NCBI RefSeq assembly: GCF_016019885.1
Contig: NZ_JAEANY010000002.1
Coordinates: 620,001-684,000 of the forward strand
Reading direction: 5' to 3'
DNA: 64,000 nt
Source of the DNA: Aurantiacibacter sediminis
GTDB lineage: Bacteria; Pseudomonadota; Alphaproteobacteria; Sphingomonadales; Sphingomonadaceae
Made by a program: the position numbers and the translations under genes. Shown here piece by piece: positions 37,018 to 47,373 of this stretch. The notes under the pieces were generated by a model. That model searched no databases. It was not told where the DNA came from and saw nothing but the letters and a program-made list of their open reading frames with translations. Within the stretch, counting starts at the first letter, position 1, and every line of letters starts with the position of its first letter.

Positions 37018-38118
37018 ATGGGATTTCGCTGCGGCATCGTTGGCCTGCCCAATGTCGGCAAATCGACCCTGTTTAACGCATTGACGGAAACACAGGTGGC
37101 GGAGGCTGCCAACTATCCGTTCTGCACGATTGACCCCAATGTCGGGCAGGTGTCTGTTCCGGACGAGCGGCTCGAAAAAATCGCAGCTATCGCCAAAAGC
37201 GCGAAGGTGATCCCGACGCAGCTGAGCTTTGTGGACATTGCTGGCCTCGTCAAAGGCGCGAGTGCGGGCGAAGGCTTGGGCAACCAGTTCCTTGGTAATA
37301 TCCGCGAAGTGGACGCCATCGTCCACGTGCTGCGCTGCTTTGAAGATGATGACATCCAGCATGTCGCGAACAAAGTCGATCCGATCGCCGATGCCGAAGT
37401 GGTCGAAACCGAGCTGATGCTCGCGGATCTCGAAAGCCTCGAAAAACGCGTCGACAATGCCGCGAAGCGCGCGACGGCAGGCGACAAAGAAGCCAAAATT
37501 ACGGCAAGCGTGCTTGGCCAGGCGCTGGAGCTGCTGCGCGATGGCAAGCCTGCGCGCCTCGTTGAGCCCAATGATGATGAGGAAGCGCGCGTTTTCCGCC
37601 AGTCACAGCTTCTGACGGCAAAGCCTGTGCTCTATGTCTGCAATGTCGCAGAGGAAGACGCTGCCGAGGGCAATGAGCTTTCTGCTCGCGTATTCGAAAA
37701 AGCGGCTGCCGAAGGCGCACAGGCTGTTGTGGTATCGGCCGCTATCGAAGCCGAATTGGTGCAAATGGAGCCCGAAGATCGCGGTGAGTTCCTTGCAGAT
37801 CTCGGCCTTGAGGAAAGCGGCCTCGCCCGCGTTATCCGGGCAGGTTATCAGCTGCTTGGCCTCAAAACCTTCTTCACTGCAGGCCCCAAGGAATCGCGCG
37901 CATGGACCTTCCCCGATGGCGCGAAGGCTCCGCAGGCGGCAGGAGAAATCCACACCGATTTCGAACGCGGCTTCATCCGTGCAGAAACCATCGGCTATGA
38001 CGATTACATCGCCCTTGGCGGAGAGAACGGTGCGAAGGATGCGGGTAAATTGCGACAGGAGGGCAAGGAATACGTCGTGCAGGATGGCGACGTCATGCTC
38101 TTCAAGTTCAACGTTTAA
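37018..38118 (+). CDS. ychF: Redox-regulated ATPase YchF (Obg family)
   Basis: A 366-residue Obg-like P-loop protein that binds ATP and associates with ribosomes. Motifs: G1 GLPNVGKSTLFNALT (residues 9-23), the switch region NYPFCTIDPNVG, DIAGLVKGASAGEGLGN, the degenerate G4-like LYVCNVAEED, and the TGS domain with LGLKTFFTAGPKESRAWT. The C-terminus AGKLRQEGKEYVVQDGDVMLFKFNV is typical. It is convergent with the DUF2167 gene and their ends overlap by 4 bp. Confidence 0.96.
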   Translation: MGFRCGIVGLPNVGKSTLFNALTETQVAEAANYPFCTIDPNVGQVSVPDERLEKIAAIAKSAKVIPTQLSFVDIAGLVKGASAGEGLGNQFLGNIREVDAIVHVLRCFEDDDIQHVANKVDPIADAEVVETELMLADLESLEKRVDNAAKRATAGDKEAKITASVLGQALELLRDGKPARLVEPNDDEEARVFRQSQLLTAKPVLYVCNVAEEDAAEGNELSARVFEKAAAEGAQAVVVSAAIEAELVQMEPEDRGEFLADLGLEESGLARVIRAGYQLLGLKTFFTAGPKESRAWTFPDGAKAPQAAGEIHTDFERGFIRAETIGYDDYIALGGENGAKDAGKLRQEGKEYVVQDGDVMLFKFNV

Positions 38119-38996
38119 TCGCGATCGCCACTCTTGCGCCGCCGCAGCCAGCGACGGATCGGAACGAAAAACAGCGCGAGCGCGATGCCCAGGCCGACAA
38201 GCAGCGGCTTTGCCAATTTGGCGAGCATGGCGAGGAGGCCGAACTGCTTGGCCACGGCGAGGCCCGCTCCGCTCGCGACGAGCCCTGCCAGGCCATAGCC
38301 CGCAGCCTCGTCTGACCCGGCTTCGTAATCTTCATAACGCGCGCCGGGATCGAAACGCGCTCCGTCGGTGATTTCGCTCGCCGCACGCCGGATGGCAGGA
38401 AGCTTGTCCATGTCGGCTACGAAATTGATGCTCAGCACGCCCTCGCGGCCCAGCAGCCGGACATCGTATGACAGCGAGTTGTTCTCGGTATCGGAGAAGT
38501 CGAATTCGCGCGCCCATATCAGCGCGTGGCGGACCGAATCGTAAGTCGGCTGCTGCGCCCAGCCGACAATCTCCAGTTCCGGATAGCCTAGGCCGCTGCG
38601 CTCGAGGTTTTCGGCGCGCGCATTGGCCTGCATTTCTTCGAGGATAATATCGTAATCGGCGCTGCGGGCATCGTCGTTCGATATCCAGCCTGTCTCGGCA
38701 TAAGTGACGATACCGCCCCAGCCGTCCTCACGCGGGTCGAGGCCTGCCGGCAGGATGACGCCGAGCACGCCCTCGGCCTGCTCGGGCCTGTTATCCCAAT
38801 GTTCTACGATGATGGTGCGCGCGTCTTCGGGTCCGTAAAAATCGTATCGGTCGCCGAGTTCGAGCGAGACCCGCGCTGCCGGAATTTGGATCGTGCCATT
38901 CTCAGGCGGAAGAGAACGTGAAAGAGCTTCCTGCGCGGCCAGCGGGGTAGAGCAGAGGATCGCAAGTCCAAGAGTGATGGCAATGACCGATCTCAT
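38115..38996 (-). CDS. DUF2167 domain membrane protein
   Basis: A 293-residue protein with a signal peptide (MRSVIAITLGLAILCSTPLAAQ). The DUF2167 body contains ILPAGLDPREDGWGGIVTYAE, GWISNDDARSADYDII, GWAQQPTYDSVRHALIWARE and SINFVADMDKLPAI. Two C-terminal hydrophobic helices (residues about 232-250 and 256-280) are followed by a basic tail (RRWLRRRKSGDRD). Function unknown; the large periplasmic domain anchored at the C-terminus is the family norm. Confidence 0.9.
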   Translation of the reverse strand: MRSVIAITLGLAILCSTPLAAQEALSRSLPPENGTIQIPAARVSLELGDRYDFYGPEDARTIIVEHWDNRPEQAEGVLGVILPAGLDPREDGWGGIVTYAETGWISNDDARSADYDIILEEMQANARAENLERSGLGYPELEIVGWAQQPTYDSVRHALIWAREFDFSDTENNSLSYDVRLLGREGVLSINFVADMDKLPAIRRAASEITDGARFDPGARYEDYEAGSDEAAGYGLAGLVASGAGLAVAKQFGLLAMLAKLAKPLLVGLGIALALFFVPIRRWLRRRKSGDRD

Positions 38997-39044
38997 GCGC
39001 CGGGCCTATGCCACACAACACTTACCATCCTGTGCACGGCGCAT

Positions 39045-39084
39045 GAAAAAGGGCGGGAAACCGTGTGGTCTCCCGCCCTTTTCG
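39045..39084 (-). terminator. Terminator after the secreted helical-repeat gene
   Basis: GC-rich stem AAAAGGGCGGGA / TCCCGCCCTTTT with a 12-base loop. On the minus strand it is followed by a T run (TTTTTCAT), directly downstream of the gene ending at 39105. Confidence 0.8.
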
Positions 39085-39104
39085 AATTTCCGGCAAAGCG
39101 CCGT

Positions 39105-40388
39105 TTACATGGTGCCAGCACCTGCATGCATGGCTTCAACATGCGCGGCCCAGAGCGCTGCGATAGGCTGACGCTCACCCGCGACTGCGGCAAAGCTGGT
39201 CAAAGCCTCATCATGCTTGCCCTGCATCGCCTGGTTGATGCCGATGCGCATATTGGCGACATTGGCGTCAAAGCCACGCTCAAGGCCCAGCTCATACATC
39301 TCTTCCGCCTGAGCATAGTCATCCAGCGAATACAGCACATCGCCGGCATTCATCGCATCGAGCGCGTCACCATTGCGGGCTTCCGAGATGATCGTGCCGA
39401 TACCGTTACGGTCCACAGAGGCACGGTTCTGGGCGATGCCCTGAACTTCAGTGTAATAGCTGTCACCGGCGGTGAACTCACCTTCGGCCAGGCCAAGCTG
39501 GAGAATATCGAGCACTTCATTCGACATCAAGCGCGGGTCGATTTCCTCAATATAACGGACCATTGCCGAACGATCGACCAATGCCCCGCGTGCGGCCATC
39601 AGGCGATACAGATCGACAGCAGCATCATCGGACACAGGCAGGATCTGCTCCATGATGCGCAGACCATCGGTCCACGAACGCTCGCTCGGGTAATCATTGA
39701 CGAGGCGCAGAACGATATCGAGCGCTTCGGTCACCATCGCTTCTTCGTAGACGTATTGCAGCGAATTGCGCAGCCATGCCTCCGGAACGGCGTTGCCTGC
39801 CGCATCGGCCTCTGCAATCGCCCCGGTCAGGAAGTTGTAGGATCCAAGGTCATCGCCCTGTTCCATATAGGTGCGCGCGATAAGGTTGACGATGTCCACG
39901 CCTTCCTCGGTATAGCCTGCAGCAAGTGCGGCATTAAGGAAGGCGCGCGAAGCTTCGTAATCGTCGACTTCAAGAGCGAAATTGCCCGCATACCAGTTCA
40001 ACACGCCGAGCTGATCAGCGGGAACGAGGCCACCCTGCAGGCGAAGCTCGATGCCCTGGCGCTGCAGCGGACGGTCGGACAGCTCGCTGCCTACTGCCAG
40101 CATGTAGCGGCCGGCAAGATCACGGTCACGATTGTTCTCGATGGCAGCCGTCATGTTCGGAATGGCTGCGCGTGCAGCCTGGAAATCGGCAGTTTCACCC
40201 TGCACGAGCGGAACAGCTTCGGTGTACACTTCGGCGAAGCCGGACGACGGATCAGGCAGTTCCTGTTCCTGCGCAGCGGCGGTTGCCGGAGCGAGAGCGG
40301 TCATGCCAAAAGCTGCACCGCCTGACAGGGCCAGAGCGAGCGCATAGAGCGAGGATTTCCGACGAGTGGAGCGGAAAGCGCGAACCAT
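39105..40388 (-). CDS. Secreted alpha-helical repeat protein
   Basis: A 427-residue precursor with a long basic signal peptide (RAFRSTRRKSSLYALALALS ... ATAAAQ) and a strong Shine-Dalgarno (CAGGAGA). The mature protein is acidic and built of helical repeats with TPR-like elements (LNWYAGNFALEVDDYEASRA, DVLYSLDDYAQAEEMYELGL). I recognise no named family. Similar secreted repeat proteins are found upstream of gyrA in related genomes, but I cannot confirm that here. A terminator follows the gene, and it is divergent from gyrA. Confidence 0.72.
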   Translation of the reverse strand: MVRAFRSTRRKSSLYALALALSGGAAFGMTALAPATAAAQEQELPDPSSGFAEVYTEAVPLVQGETADFQAARAAIPNMTAAIENNRDRDLAGRYMLAVGSELSDRPLQRQGIELRLQGGLVPADQLGVLNWYAGNFALEVDDYEASRAFLNAALAAGYTEEGVDIVNLIARTYMEQGDDLGSYNFLTGAIAEADAAGNAVPEAWLRNSLQYVYEEAMVTEALDIVLRLVNDYPSERSWTDGLRIMEQILPVSDDAAVDLYRLMAARGALVDRSAMVRYIEEIDPRLMSNEVLDILQLGLAEGEFTAGDSYYTEVQGIAQNRASVDRNGIGTIISEARNGDALDAMNAGDVLYSLDDYAQAEEMYELGLERGFDANVANMRIGINQAMQGKHDEALTSFAAVAGERQPIAALWAAHVEAMHAGAGTM

Positions 40389-40686
40389 TGATGTATTCTC
40401 CTGAAAACTTCTTGTGGTGACCTTTCGCCACCGCGTCTTTCATCGGGCGGCATATTCATACTACGCCCGAGATTGCAAATATGTCCTACAGGAATGGCGC
40501 TGAATGATGATTGAACGTGGTTGTAAACGAAGGTTTTGCTGCGATCCGCACCGATCAGCGAATACTTGCCGCTTTTGTGTGGAAAAGCGAGCTTTCTCCC
40601 CGCTTCTCACTGCCCGTTTATTGGCGTTCTTCCCCCCGATCCCCTAGTTTCCATGCTAACTGAAATAGCGATGGATCGACATCTCC

Positions 40687-43524
40687 GTGAGTGATGAGAC
40701 CGACAATCTGAACCCCGCCCCGGCCCCCGAAGAATACGATCGCATCGACATCGTCGATGAGATGAAGACTAGCTATCTCGATTACGCGATGAGCGTGATC
40801 GTCAGCCGCGCCCTGCCAGATGTTCGGGACGGGCTGAAGCCGGTCCACCGCCGCATTCTCTACGCCGCGCAGGTCGGCGGCTACACTGCGAGCCGTCCCT
40901 ATCGCAAATCCGCCAAGATCGTTGGCGAGGTGATGGGTTCATACCACCCGCATGGCGATAGCGCGATTTACGATGCCCTCGCCCGCATGGTGCAGCCATG
41001 GTCTCTGCGCGTCCCGCTGATCGATGGTCAGGGCAATTTTGGCAGTATGGATCCCGATCCGCCTGCCGCCATGCGTTACACCGAAAGCCGGCTTGCGCGC
41101 GCCGCAGAGCCGCTGCTGAACGATCTCGATAAGGACACGGTCGATTTCGTCGACAATTACGATGGCAGTGAGAAAGAGCCGTCGGTCCTCCCGGCGCGCT
41201 TTCCTAACCTGCTGGTGAACGGTGCTGGCGGCATCGCGGTCGGCATGGCGACCAATATTCCGCCGCATAATCTTGGCGAAGTGATTGACGGCTGTTTCGC
41301 CTTTATGGACGATCCGGGCATCACGTCCGAGCAGCTCCACGAAATCATTCCCGGCCCCGATTTCCCGACAGCGCCGCTAATTCTCGGCAAATCTGGTGCA
41401 CGCTCTGCCTATACGACGGGCCGCGGCAGCATTCTGATGCGCAGCCGGCATGAAATCGAAGTCGGCAAGGGTGACCGCGAAAGCATCGTGCTCACCTCCA
41501 TTCCCTACCAAGTCGGCAAGGCTGGCCTGGTCGAGAAAATTGCCGATGCCGCCAAGGAAAAGCGGATCGAGGGCATTTCCGACATTCGCGACGAGAGCTC
41601 GCGTGCCGGTGTGCGCGTCGTCATCGATCTGAAGCGGGATGCGACGCCTGACGTGGTGCTCAACCAGCTGTGGCGGCATACGCCTGCGCAGAGCAGCTTC
41701 CCTGCAAACATGCTCGCCATTCGCGGTGGCCGCCCGGAAACGCTGGCACTTCGCGATTTCATCCAGGCTTTCATCAATTTCCGCGAGCAGGTCATCACCC
41801 GCCGCACCAAGTTCGAGCTGAACAAGGCGCGTGATCGTGCCCACGTGTTGCTCGGCCTGGTGGTCGCGGTGTCGAACCTGGATGAAGTCGTCGCGATGAT
41901 CCGTGGCTCTTCCAATCCGCAGATCGCGCGCGAAAAGCTGCTCACCAAGGAATGGCCGATCGGCGACATCGCGCAGTATATCGCGCTGGTTGAAGCGATC
42001 GAGCCGACCAGCGATGAAAGCGGCGGCACCTATCGTCTGTCAGAGCGGCAGGTGAAGGCTATCCTCGATCTGCGCCTGCACCGCCTGACCGCGCTTGGCC
42101 GCGATGAAATTGGCGATGAATTAAAGGAACTTGCCGACCAGATCGAATATTATCTCTCCCTGCTTGCCGACCGGGCGAAGCTATACGGCGTGATGCGTGA
42201 GGAATTGCAGGAAGTGCGCGATCAGTTCGCCACACCGCGCATGTCCGAAATCGCGCCTGCCTGGGACGGCATCGAAGATGAAGACCTGATCGAGCGTGAG
42301 GAAATGGTCGTGACCGTCACCCATGGCGGCTACATCAAGCGTACTCCGCTCGCGACGTTTCGCGCGCAGGCGCGTGGCGGCAAGGGGCGCAGCGGCATGG
42401 CGACGAAGGATGAGGATGCCGTCGTCGAAATGTTCGTTACTTCGACCCATAACCCTGTGTTGTTCTTCACCAATACGGGCCGGGTCTATCGCCTCAAAGT
42501 CTGGAAGCTGCCCGAAGGCGGGCCGCAGACCAAGGGCCGTCCGATGGTCAATCTGCTGCCGCTGGGCGATGATGAGCGCATCACCAATGTCCTCTCGCTG
42601 CCCGAGGATGAGGCCGATTGGGAAGCCCTCAACATCATCTTTGCGACCGAGCAGGGCATGGTTCGCCGCAACTCCATGGATGCCTTTACCAATGTGCCGT
42701 CCAACGGCAAATATGCGATGGGCTTTGTCGAAGACAGCAATGACCGCCTGATCGGTGTGGAATTGCTCAGCGAAGACCAGGAAGTGTTCCTCGCCTCCGA
42801 CGCTGGCAAGGCCATCCGCTTCTCCGCCACCGATGCGCGCGAAACCAAGAGCCGCACCGGCATAGGTGTGCGCGGCATGACGTTGAAAGATGGGGCGAAA
42901 GTGGTCTCGCTCGCCATTCTCGACAGGCTCGATGCCGATATGGAGACGCGCGAGGCTTATCTGCGCGCTGCCGCGTGGAAGAATAACGAGAATGAGCCGA
43001 CGCTCGACGGCGATGTTCTTGCAGAAATGGCCGAGCGTGAGGAGTTCATCTTGACGCTTACCGCCAATGGCTATGGCAAGATTTCGTCAGCCTATGAGTA
43101 CCGCACCATCGGGCGCGGCGGCCAAGGCCTGACGAATATCGGCACGCCGAGCGACGAGGATCGCAACGGGCCGGTGGTCGCCAGCTTTACCGTCAAACAT
43201 GGCTCGCAGCTGATGCTGGTGACGGACCGTGCCAAGCTGATCCGCCTGCCAATCGACTTCCGCCATCTGGTCGAAGGCGGCTTTGAGGAACATAAGGGCT
43301 TCTCCATCTACGGCCGCAGCTCCTCCGGTGTCCGCATTTTCAATGTGGCCAAGGGTGAAACGATCGTCGGCGCAGCTTTGATCGACGAGGACGAGAGCCC
43401 CGAGAACGAAGCCGAGGAAGCGGTCGTCGAGGAAATGCTCGAACGGCGCGGTGGCGGTGATGAAACCACGCCGGATACGACGATGGACCGGGATGACAAT
43501 ATCGGAGACGAGCAAGAGGACTGA
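40687..43524 (+). CDS. gyrA: DNA gyrase subunit A
   Basis: A 945-residue gyrase A subunit starting at GTG 40687. The catalytic tyrosine is Y131 (AAMRYTES). The quinolone region reads [18 protein letters not shown], so the positions equal to E. coli Ser83 and Asp87 (here S92 and D96) are the wild-type residues. The GyrA-box [10 protein letters not shown]-type motif is present ([15 protein letters not shown]). The C-terminal pinwheel repeats end with a very acidic tail ([18 protein letters not shown]). The length exceeds E. coli GyrA (875) because of tail and loop additions. ParE is found 34 kb away, consistent with separate loci. Confidence 0.97.
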   Translation: MSDETDNLNPAPAPEEYDRIDIVDEMKTSYLDYAMSVIVSRALPDVRDGLKPVHRRILYAAQVGGYTASRPYRKSAKIVGEVMGSYHPHGDSAIYDALARMVQPWSLRVPLIDGQGNFGSMDPDPPAAMRYTESRLARAAEPLLNDLDKDTVDFVDNYDGSEKEPSVLPARFPNLLVNGAGGIAVGMATNIPPHNLGEVIDGCFAFMDDPGITSEQLHEIIPGPDFPTAPLILGKSGARSAYTTGRGSILMRSRHEIEVGKGDRESIVLTSIPYQVGKAGLVEKIADAAKEKRIEGISDIRDESSRAGVRVVIDLKRDATPDVVLNQLWRHTPAQSSFPANMLAIRGGRPETLALRDFIQAFINFREQVITRRTKFELNKARDRAHVLLGLVVAVSNLDEVVAMIRGSSNPQIAREKLLTKEWPIGDIAQYIALVEAIEPTSDESGGTYRLSERQVKAILDLRLHRLTALGRDEIGDELKELADQIEYYLSLLADRAKLYGVMREELQEVRDQFATPRMSEIAPAWDGIEDEDLIEREEMVVTVTHGGYIKRTPLATFRAQARGGKGRSGMATKDEDAVVEMFVTSTHNPVLFFTNTGRVYRLKVWKLPEGGPQTKGRPMVNLLPLGDDERITNVLSLPEDEADWEALNIIFATEQGMVRRNSMDAFTNVPSNGKYAMGFVEDSNDRLIGVELLSEDQEVFLASDAGKAIRFSATDARETKSRTGIGVRGMTLKDGAKVVSLAILDRLDADMETREAYLRAAAWKNNENEPTLDGDVLAEMAEREEFILTLTANGYGKISSAYEYRTIGRGGQGLTNIGTPSDEDRNGPVVASFTVKHGSQLMLVTDRAKLIRLPIDFRHLVEGGFEEHKGFSIYGRSSSGVRIFNVAKGETIVGAALIDEDESPENEAEEAVVEEMLERRGGGDETTPDTTMDRDDNIGDEQED

Positions 43525-43546
43525 TGTCCGCCGGGCGCGACGAAGT

Positions 43547-43744
43547 TCAGAGTTTTCGCACGAAGACTAGTGCCTTCCCGTCGAAGGAAAAGTGCATCAG
43601 AATTTTGTGACCGTCCGGTAGCACGGTCCCTTCGGGGGCGACGAAGTGCGCGCCCATGCCCGGAATGCGGCGGATCTCACCGTTCTTGAGCGGCGAGCCG
43701 TCCAGGAGGTCGGCGATATTCAGAAAGGCGGTTTTCGACAGCAA
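43547..43744 (-). CDS. Small 65-residue protein, unassigned
   Basis: A 65-residue product (LSKTAFLNIADLLDGSPLKN at the N-terminus, then GMGAHFVAPEGTVLPDGHKI and a basic C-terminus). It starts at TTG 43744, 4 bp after the stop of the lysoplasmalogenase homologue, with AGGGGA directly upstream but too close to be ideal, so the start is uncertain. The protein has no signal or membrane helix. I see no known family; the operonic position is the main support. Confidence 0.45.
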   Translation of the reverse strand: MLSKTAFLNIADLLDGSPLKNGEIRRIPGMGAHFVAPEGTVLPDGHKILMHFSFDGKALVFVRKL

Positions 43745-43748
43745 TCCC

Positions 43749-44435
43749 CTAGTCCGTTCCGCCCTGCACCAGCTGCAATTCCGGATCGCGCTTTCTAAGC
43801 GTCGTGATGACGCCGATGGTGATGAGGAACACGCCGAGGTAGTAGATCGGCCAGACGAGATATTGCGGAATGGGGCTGCCCGATAGCGGTCCCATTTCTG
43901 CGAATATCAGCCAGTCGGAGAAGATGAACAGCATCGCGCCCGCTGCCACGCGCAACCTTGGAAAATCGCTCGCCCATGCGCCCGCCGCCATCGCGCCGAG
44001 TGGCAAGGCATAGATCGCTACAAGCGGTTTAAGGTCCGGATCGTAGGGCAGGAAATAGCCGACAAGCGGCGTTCCCAGCAGCAGCGCGAGGAAAATTAGG
44101 CTATCGCGCCCTTCAAGCGCCTCCCGCTTGTGTCGGAGAAACACCAGCAGCGCGATGATGTGAAAGCCGATAAAGGCGACTGCGCCCGCAATCCGGTCAA
44201 GCTCGATGGCCATATCCCCCAGGCTCGCAAATACGAGCGCCGCTGCTATCATACGCGCGTCCTGGCTGCCGTGCCGCATGAATGCATACAAGGCCAGGAA
44301 AGCGACCGCGCTTCCCTTGATCGGAATGAGATACAGTCCCGGCAAATCCGTCGCTTGCAGGTAAAAAAACACCAGTGCAGCGACCACGCTGAGAACGAGA
44401 TAAGGCCGTTTCTGGGAAAGCGCGCGATGGGGCAT
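43749..44435 (-). CDS. Lysoplasmalogenase (YhhN/TMEM86 family)
   Basis: A 228-residue protein with about eight transmembrane helices. Family landmarks are [38 protein letters not shown] and [18 protein letters not shown] near the end, with the paired acidic residues (D in GDMAIE and SD) characteristic of YhhN-type alkenylglycerol-ether hydrolases. In bacteria the physiological lipid is uncertain. It is divergent from trmFO. Confidence 0.88.
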   Translation of the reverse strand: MPHRALSQKRPYLVLSVVAALVFFYLQATDLPGLYLIPIKGSAVAFLALYAFMRHGSQDARMIAAALVFASLGDMAIELDRIAGAVAFIGFHIIALLVFLRHKREALEGRDSLIFLALLLGTPLVGYFLPYDPDLKPLVAIYALPLGAMAAGAWASDFPRLRVAAGAMLFIFSDWLIFAEMGPLSGSPIPQYLVWPIYYLGVFLITIGVITTLRKRDPELQLVQGGTD

Positions 44436-44512
44436 GGAGACGGCCTAGCCTTGAGGTCGTGATTGCACCAGCGCGGAAAGATAATTATCTGCGCCCGCAT
44501 GGACGATCAGGC

Positions 44513-45883
44513 ATGACACATCAGGTACACATTATCGGCGGCGGTCTCGCCGGCAGCGAAGCCGCATGGCAATTGGCCCAGCGCGGCGTGAAAGTGCGCC
44601 TGTCGGAGATGCGCGGAAGTGGGCAAGGCCACACCGATGCCCACCAGACCGATGGGCTGGCAGAGCTTGTATGCTCGAATTCCTTCCGCAGCGACGATGA
44701 TACAAAGAATGCCGTCGGCCTGCTGCATCACGAAATGCGGCGCCTCGATAGCCTTGTCATGGCTGCGGGCGAAAAAGCGCGCGTTCCTGCCGGCAGCGCC
44801 ATGGCCGTCGATCGCGATGTGTTCAGCGATGAAGTCGAAAAAGCTCTCGGCAACCATCCGAACATCGAAGTGGTCCGCGAATTGGTAGATGAGCTGCCGA
44901 GCGAAGGCATGACGATTGTCGCAACCGGGCCGCTCACCGCAGCGTCACTCGCGCAAAGCATCGTAAAGGCAACTGGCGAAGATCGTCTTGCCTTTTTTGA
45001 TGCCATCGCGCCCATCGTTTATCGCGAGAGCATCGATATGGACGTGTGCTGGATCCAGTCGCGCTGGAACAAGCGGACCGAAGCTTCGAACGAAGATGGC
45101 GATTATATCAACTGCCCCATGACGAAAGAGCAGTATCTCGCATTCCATCAGGGCCTGCTCGACGCTGAAAAGGGTGAGTTCAAGGATTGGGAAGCCGATA
45201 CGCCCTATTTCGATGGGTGCATGCCGATCGAAGTGATGGCCGAGCGCGGTGTGGAAACGCTGCGCTATGGCCCGATGAAAGGTGTCGGTCTCGACAATCC
45301 GCATGATCGCACGGAAGAGCATCCGCAGGGCCGCTGGCCCTACGCCGTTGTGCAGCTGCGACAGGACAACAAGCTCGGCACGCTATGGAACATGGTCGGC
45401 TTCCAGACCAAGATGAAATATGGCGCGCAGGTCAAGCTGTTCCGCACTATTCCCGGTCTCGAAAATGCCGAATTCGCGCGGCTCGGCGGAATGCACCGCA
45501 ATACCTTCATCAACTCTCCGATCCTGCTCGACTGCCAATTGCGCCTGAAAAGCGCGCCGCATATCCGCTTTGCCGGACAGATCAGCGGATGCGAAGGCTA
45601 TGTCGAAAGTTCTGCAGTGGGTTTGCTCGCCGGATTAATGGCGGCGTGCGAGCTGCGCGGTGAGGTCTGGAACGGCCCTCCGGCAACATCGGCCATGGGC
45701 GCCCTGCTAAGTCATATCACCGGCGATGCGGAGGCCAGCTCCTACCAGCCGATGAATGTCAATTTCGGCCTTTTCCCGACGCTTGAGAAAGTGCCGAAAA
45801 AGCAGCGCAAGGAAGCCTATACCGAGCGCGGCAAAGCCGATTTCGGCGAATGGCTTGCGGGTCTCGAAAGCGTGCCTGCCTAG
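44513..45883 (+). CDS. trmFO: Folate-dependent tRNA (uracil-54-C5)-methyltransferase TrmFO
   Basis: A 456-residue FAD-dependent enzyme that makes ribothymidine at tRNA position 54 using methylene-tetrahydrofolate. The FAD dinucleotide motif is at the N-terminus ([21 protein letters not shown]), then [20 protein letters not shown] with the active-site Cys, [18 protein letters not shown] and the GidA-like end ([20 protein letters not shown]). ATG 44513 is chosen because FAD-binding begins two residues later; the earlier frame adds a non-conserved leader. Confidence 0.95.
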   Translation: MTHQVHIIGGGLAGSEAAWQLAQRGVKVRLSEMRGSGQGHTDAHQTDGLAELVCSNSFRSDDDTKNAVGLLHHEMRRLDSLVMAAGEKARVPAGSAMAVDRDVFSDEVEKALGNHPNIEVVRELVDELPSEGMTIVATGPLTAASLAQSIVKATGEDRLAFFDAIAPIVYRESIDMDVCWIQSRWNKRTEASNEDGDYINCPMTKEQYLAFHQGLLDAEKGEFKDWEADTPYFDGCMPIEVMAERGVETLRYGPMKGVGLDNPHDRTEEHPQGRWPYAVVQLRQDNKLGTLWNMVGFQTKMKYGAQVKLFRTIPGLENAEFARLGGMHRNTFINSPILLDCQLRLKSAPHIRFAGQISGCEGYVESSAVGLLAGLMAACELRGEVWNGPPATSAMGALLSHITGDAEASSYQPMNVNFGLFPTLEKVPKKQRKEAYTERGKADFGEWLAGLESVPA

Positions 45884-46350
45884 CAGTTGCAACCTGGGCG
45901 TGAGCTTCGCCGCGGTGCGGGTGCGCTCGTAGCGAACTCGGCCTGCGTCAGCTCGTTATCGCCATCGCCATCCATCTCTTCGAAGCGAGAAGAAGTGGCG
46001 ACGGCCCATTCCTCGAATGTCAGCAGATTGTTGCCATCGGTATCGAGCCGCCGGAATGCGCTTGTCCGGGTGGAGAGCATTTCGTTTCGCGTGATCTTGA
46101 GGTCGCGGTTGCGATCATAGCGGAAGAAGCGGCGCTGTTCGCGCGTCAACTCGCTCGCTTCCGGCGGTGCGGGACCTTCGAGATCGGCGACATCTGCAGT
46201 CGGCAGTCCCTCAGGCTCCTCGCTCACCTCCTCCGCATCGGGATCAGGTGGCGGGGCGGCTTGCTCAACCTGCGCCCTGCCCTGCATCCAGAAAAGGCCA
46301 AGAGTTGCGAGCAGCAATGCACCGAAAGCGCCAAGCAGGACGCGGTTCAT
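45880..46350 (-). CDS. Membrane-anchored EF-hand protein
   Basis: A 156-residue protein with an N-terminal transmembrane anchor ([20 protein letters not shown]), an acidic proline-rich linker ([16 protein letters not shown]) and three EF-hand calcium loops: [24 protein letters not shown] and [12 protein letters not shown]. It ends [10 protein letters not shown]. Likely a periplasmic calcium-binding or sensing protein; partner unknown. Its stop overlaps the trmFO stop by 4 bp. Confidence 0.86.
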   Translation of the reverse strand: MNRVLLGAFGALLLATLGLFWMQGRAQVEQAAPPPDPDAEEVSEEPEGLPTADVADLEGPAPPEASELTREQRRFFRYDRNRDLKITRNEMLSTRTSAFRRLDTDGNNLLTFEEWAVATSSRFEEMDGDGDNELTQAEFATSAPAPRRSSRPGCNC

Positions 46351-46382
46351 AGGCCATTCTCCTTAGTGCCGCGCATCCTACG

Positions 46383-47042
46383 CTAACGCCCTGTAATGCC
46401 AACCCTCATGGCGAGCGCCATGGCACTTGGCCCTGTTAAAAGGCTGTCATTCGACTGGTCGACGGCGCGCAGGGCGAGTGCTCGCATGACCATCAGGGTG
46501 CGTATCGCGCTGGGCGGCTTGCCAAGCTTAAAGGCCCGCTCTTTCGTGAGCAAAGCTTCGACTGCGGTGCGCTCATCCCCCTTGTCCATGTGCATGGAAA
46601 GATCAGCGAGCGCGAATTGGCGCGCGGGAAACAGAACGGACATTTCGTCGATCTGTGCAGCTTGGGAGTGCGCCAGTGACAGCCATCCCTGAGCGCGGCC
46701 ATGCGCGAAGGTGTCTATACTCTCAGCGTCCAAGTTTTCCGATAGCAACAATTCCCAGCCATCCACCACCTTTCCCAAACGGGTAAGATCCCCCGGAAAT
46801 TCGCGAAGCAAACCAAGCAAGGGCTCGCCCTCGGGCCATTGGGTTGGCGTCTCGGCAAAGCGATCGCGCCACCAGGCCAGTTTCATCTGGGCGATGATCG
46901 TTTCGCCCTTTTGCCGAAGAATCCCTGATAGCCGTTCATCCAGGGCGAGCAGCGCAAGGGTCCCGCTCCGCACCTTTTTCGGCGCATAACTGAGGGCGAG
47001 GCGTTGAGGCAGCGGAAGGGTATCGATCAGCGCGTCATGCAT
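46383..47042 (-). CDS. Squalene/phytoene-synthase-fold protein (NDUFAF6-like)
   Basis: A 219-residue all-helical protein: LPLPQRLALSYAPKKVRSGT, QMKLAWWRDRFAETPTQWPE and the closing KPPSAIRTLMVMRALALRAV have the trans-isoprenyl transferase head-to-head fold pattern. The two aspartate-rich DxxxD prenyl-diphosphate motifs are missing, and it is shorter than CrtB (about 280-310). It therefore resembles the non-catalytic NDUFAF6-type group and not a phytoene synthase. ATG 47042 is chosen since the only upstream in-frame start is a TTG. Function not established. Confidence 0.7.
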   Translation of the reverse strand: MHDALIDTLPLPQRLALSYAPKKVRSGTLALLALDERLSGILRQKGETIIAQMKLAWWRDRFAETPTQWPEGEPLLGLLREFPGDLTRLGKVVDGWELLLSENLDAESIDTFAHGRAQGWLSLAHSQAAQIDEMSVLFPARQFALADLSMHMDKGDERTAVEALLTKERAFKLGKPPSAIRTLMVMRALALRAVDQSNDSLLTGPSAMALAMRVGITGR

Positions 47043-47373
47043 GGCCGTGCGCCTGCCGACCGACGTGGCATGCGTCAAGCCGGACGAAGGCCGATGGGGC
47101 CGCTTGGTAGTAAGGAATTTACCTGATTTCTTACCGAGTCGTTGACGCGGCCCTTCTATTACCTCGATTTATGGGAATAAGTTTTTTCAAAGATGTGACG
47201 GCCGCGGCGGTTCGCCGCCCAGTTTCGCCGACAATCGGACAGCCGCCTCCTGCGGACAGCCCACGATCCGGCAGTTACCGGCTCGTTAACTCTGCATCTT
47301 TACGTCCGATAAACCACACCTTCGCTACAGCACACCACAGCCACAATAATATTCGCAAAAAGCAGGCCTCTCT
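47043..47373. other. 331-bp intergenic region upstream of the Tad-type operon
   Basis: No convincing gene is present; short frames here lack a Shine-Dalgarno and family features. It holds a half-perfect CtrA-type box (47275-47289) about 84 bp before the first Tad gene. A weak promoter-like TTGACG is at 47142-47147 without a good -10. The rest shows nothing I can identify. Confidence 0.6.
47275..47289 (+). promoter_or_regulatory. Candidate CtrA box upstream of the Tad-type operon
   Basis: TTAC-N7-TTAA (TTACCGGCTCGTTAA), one mismatch from the alphaproteobacterial CtrA consensus TTAA-N7-TTAA. It lies 84 bp before the first ATG. In Caulobacter, pilus genes are CtrA-controlled. A single site found by eye is weak evidence. 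Confidence 0.3.

Noticed and set aside
39063-40325. 420-residue open frame antisense to the secreted repeat protein
   Set aside because: Opposite a gene with a signal peptide, strong Shine-Dalgarno and terminator; no recognisable protein features.
46383-47042. Phytoene or squalene synthase (crtB/hpnCD)
   Set aside because: Too short and both DxxxD substrate-binding motifs are missing.
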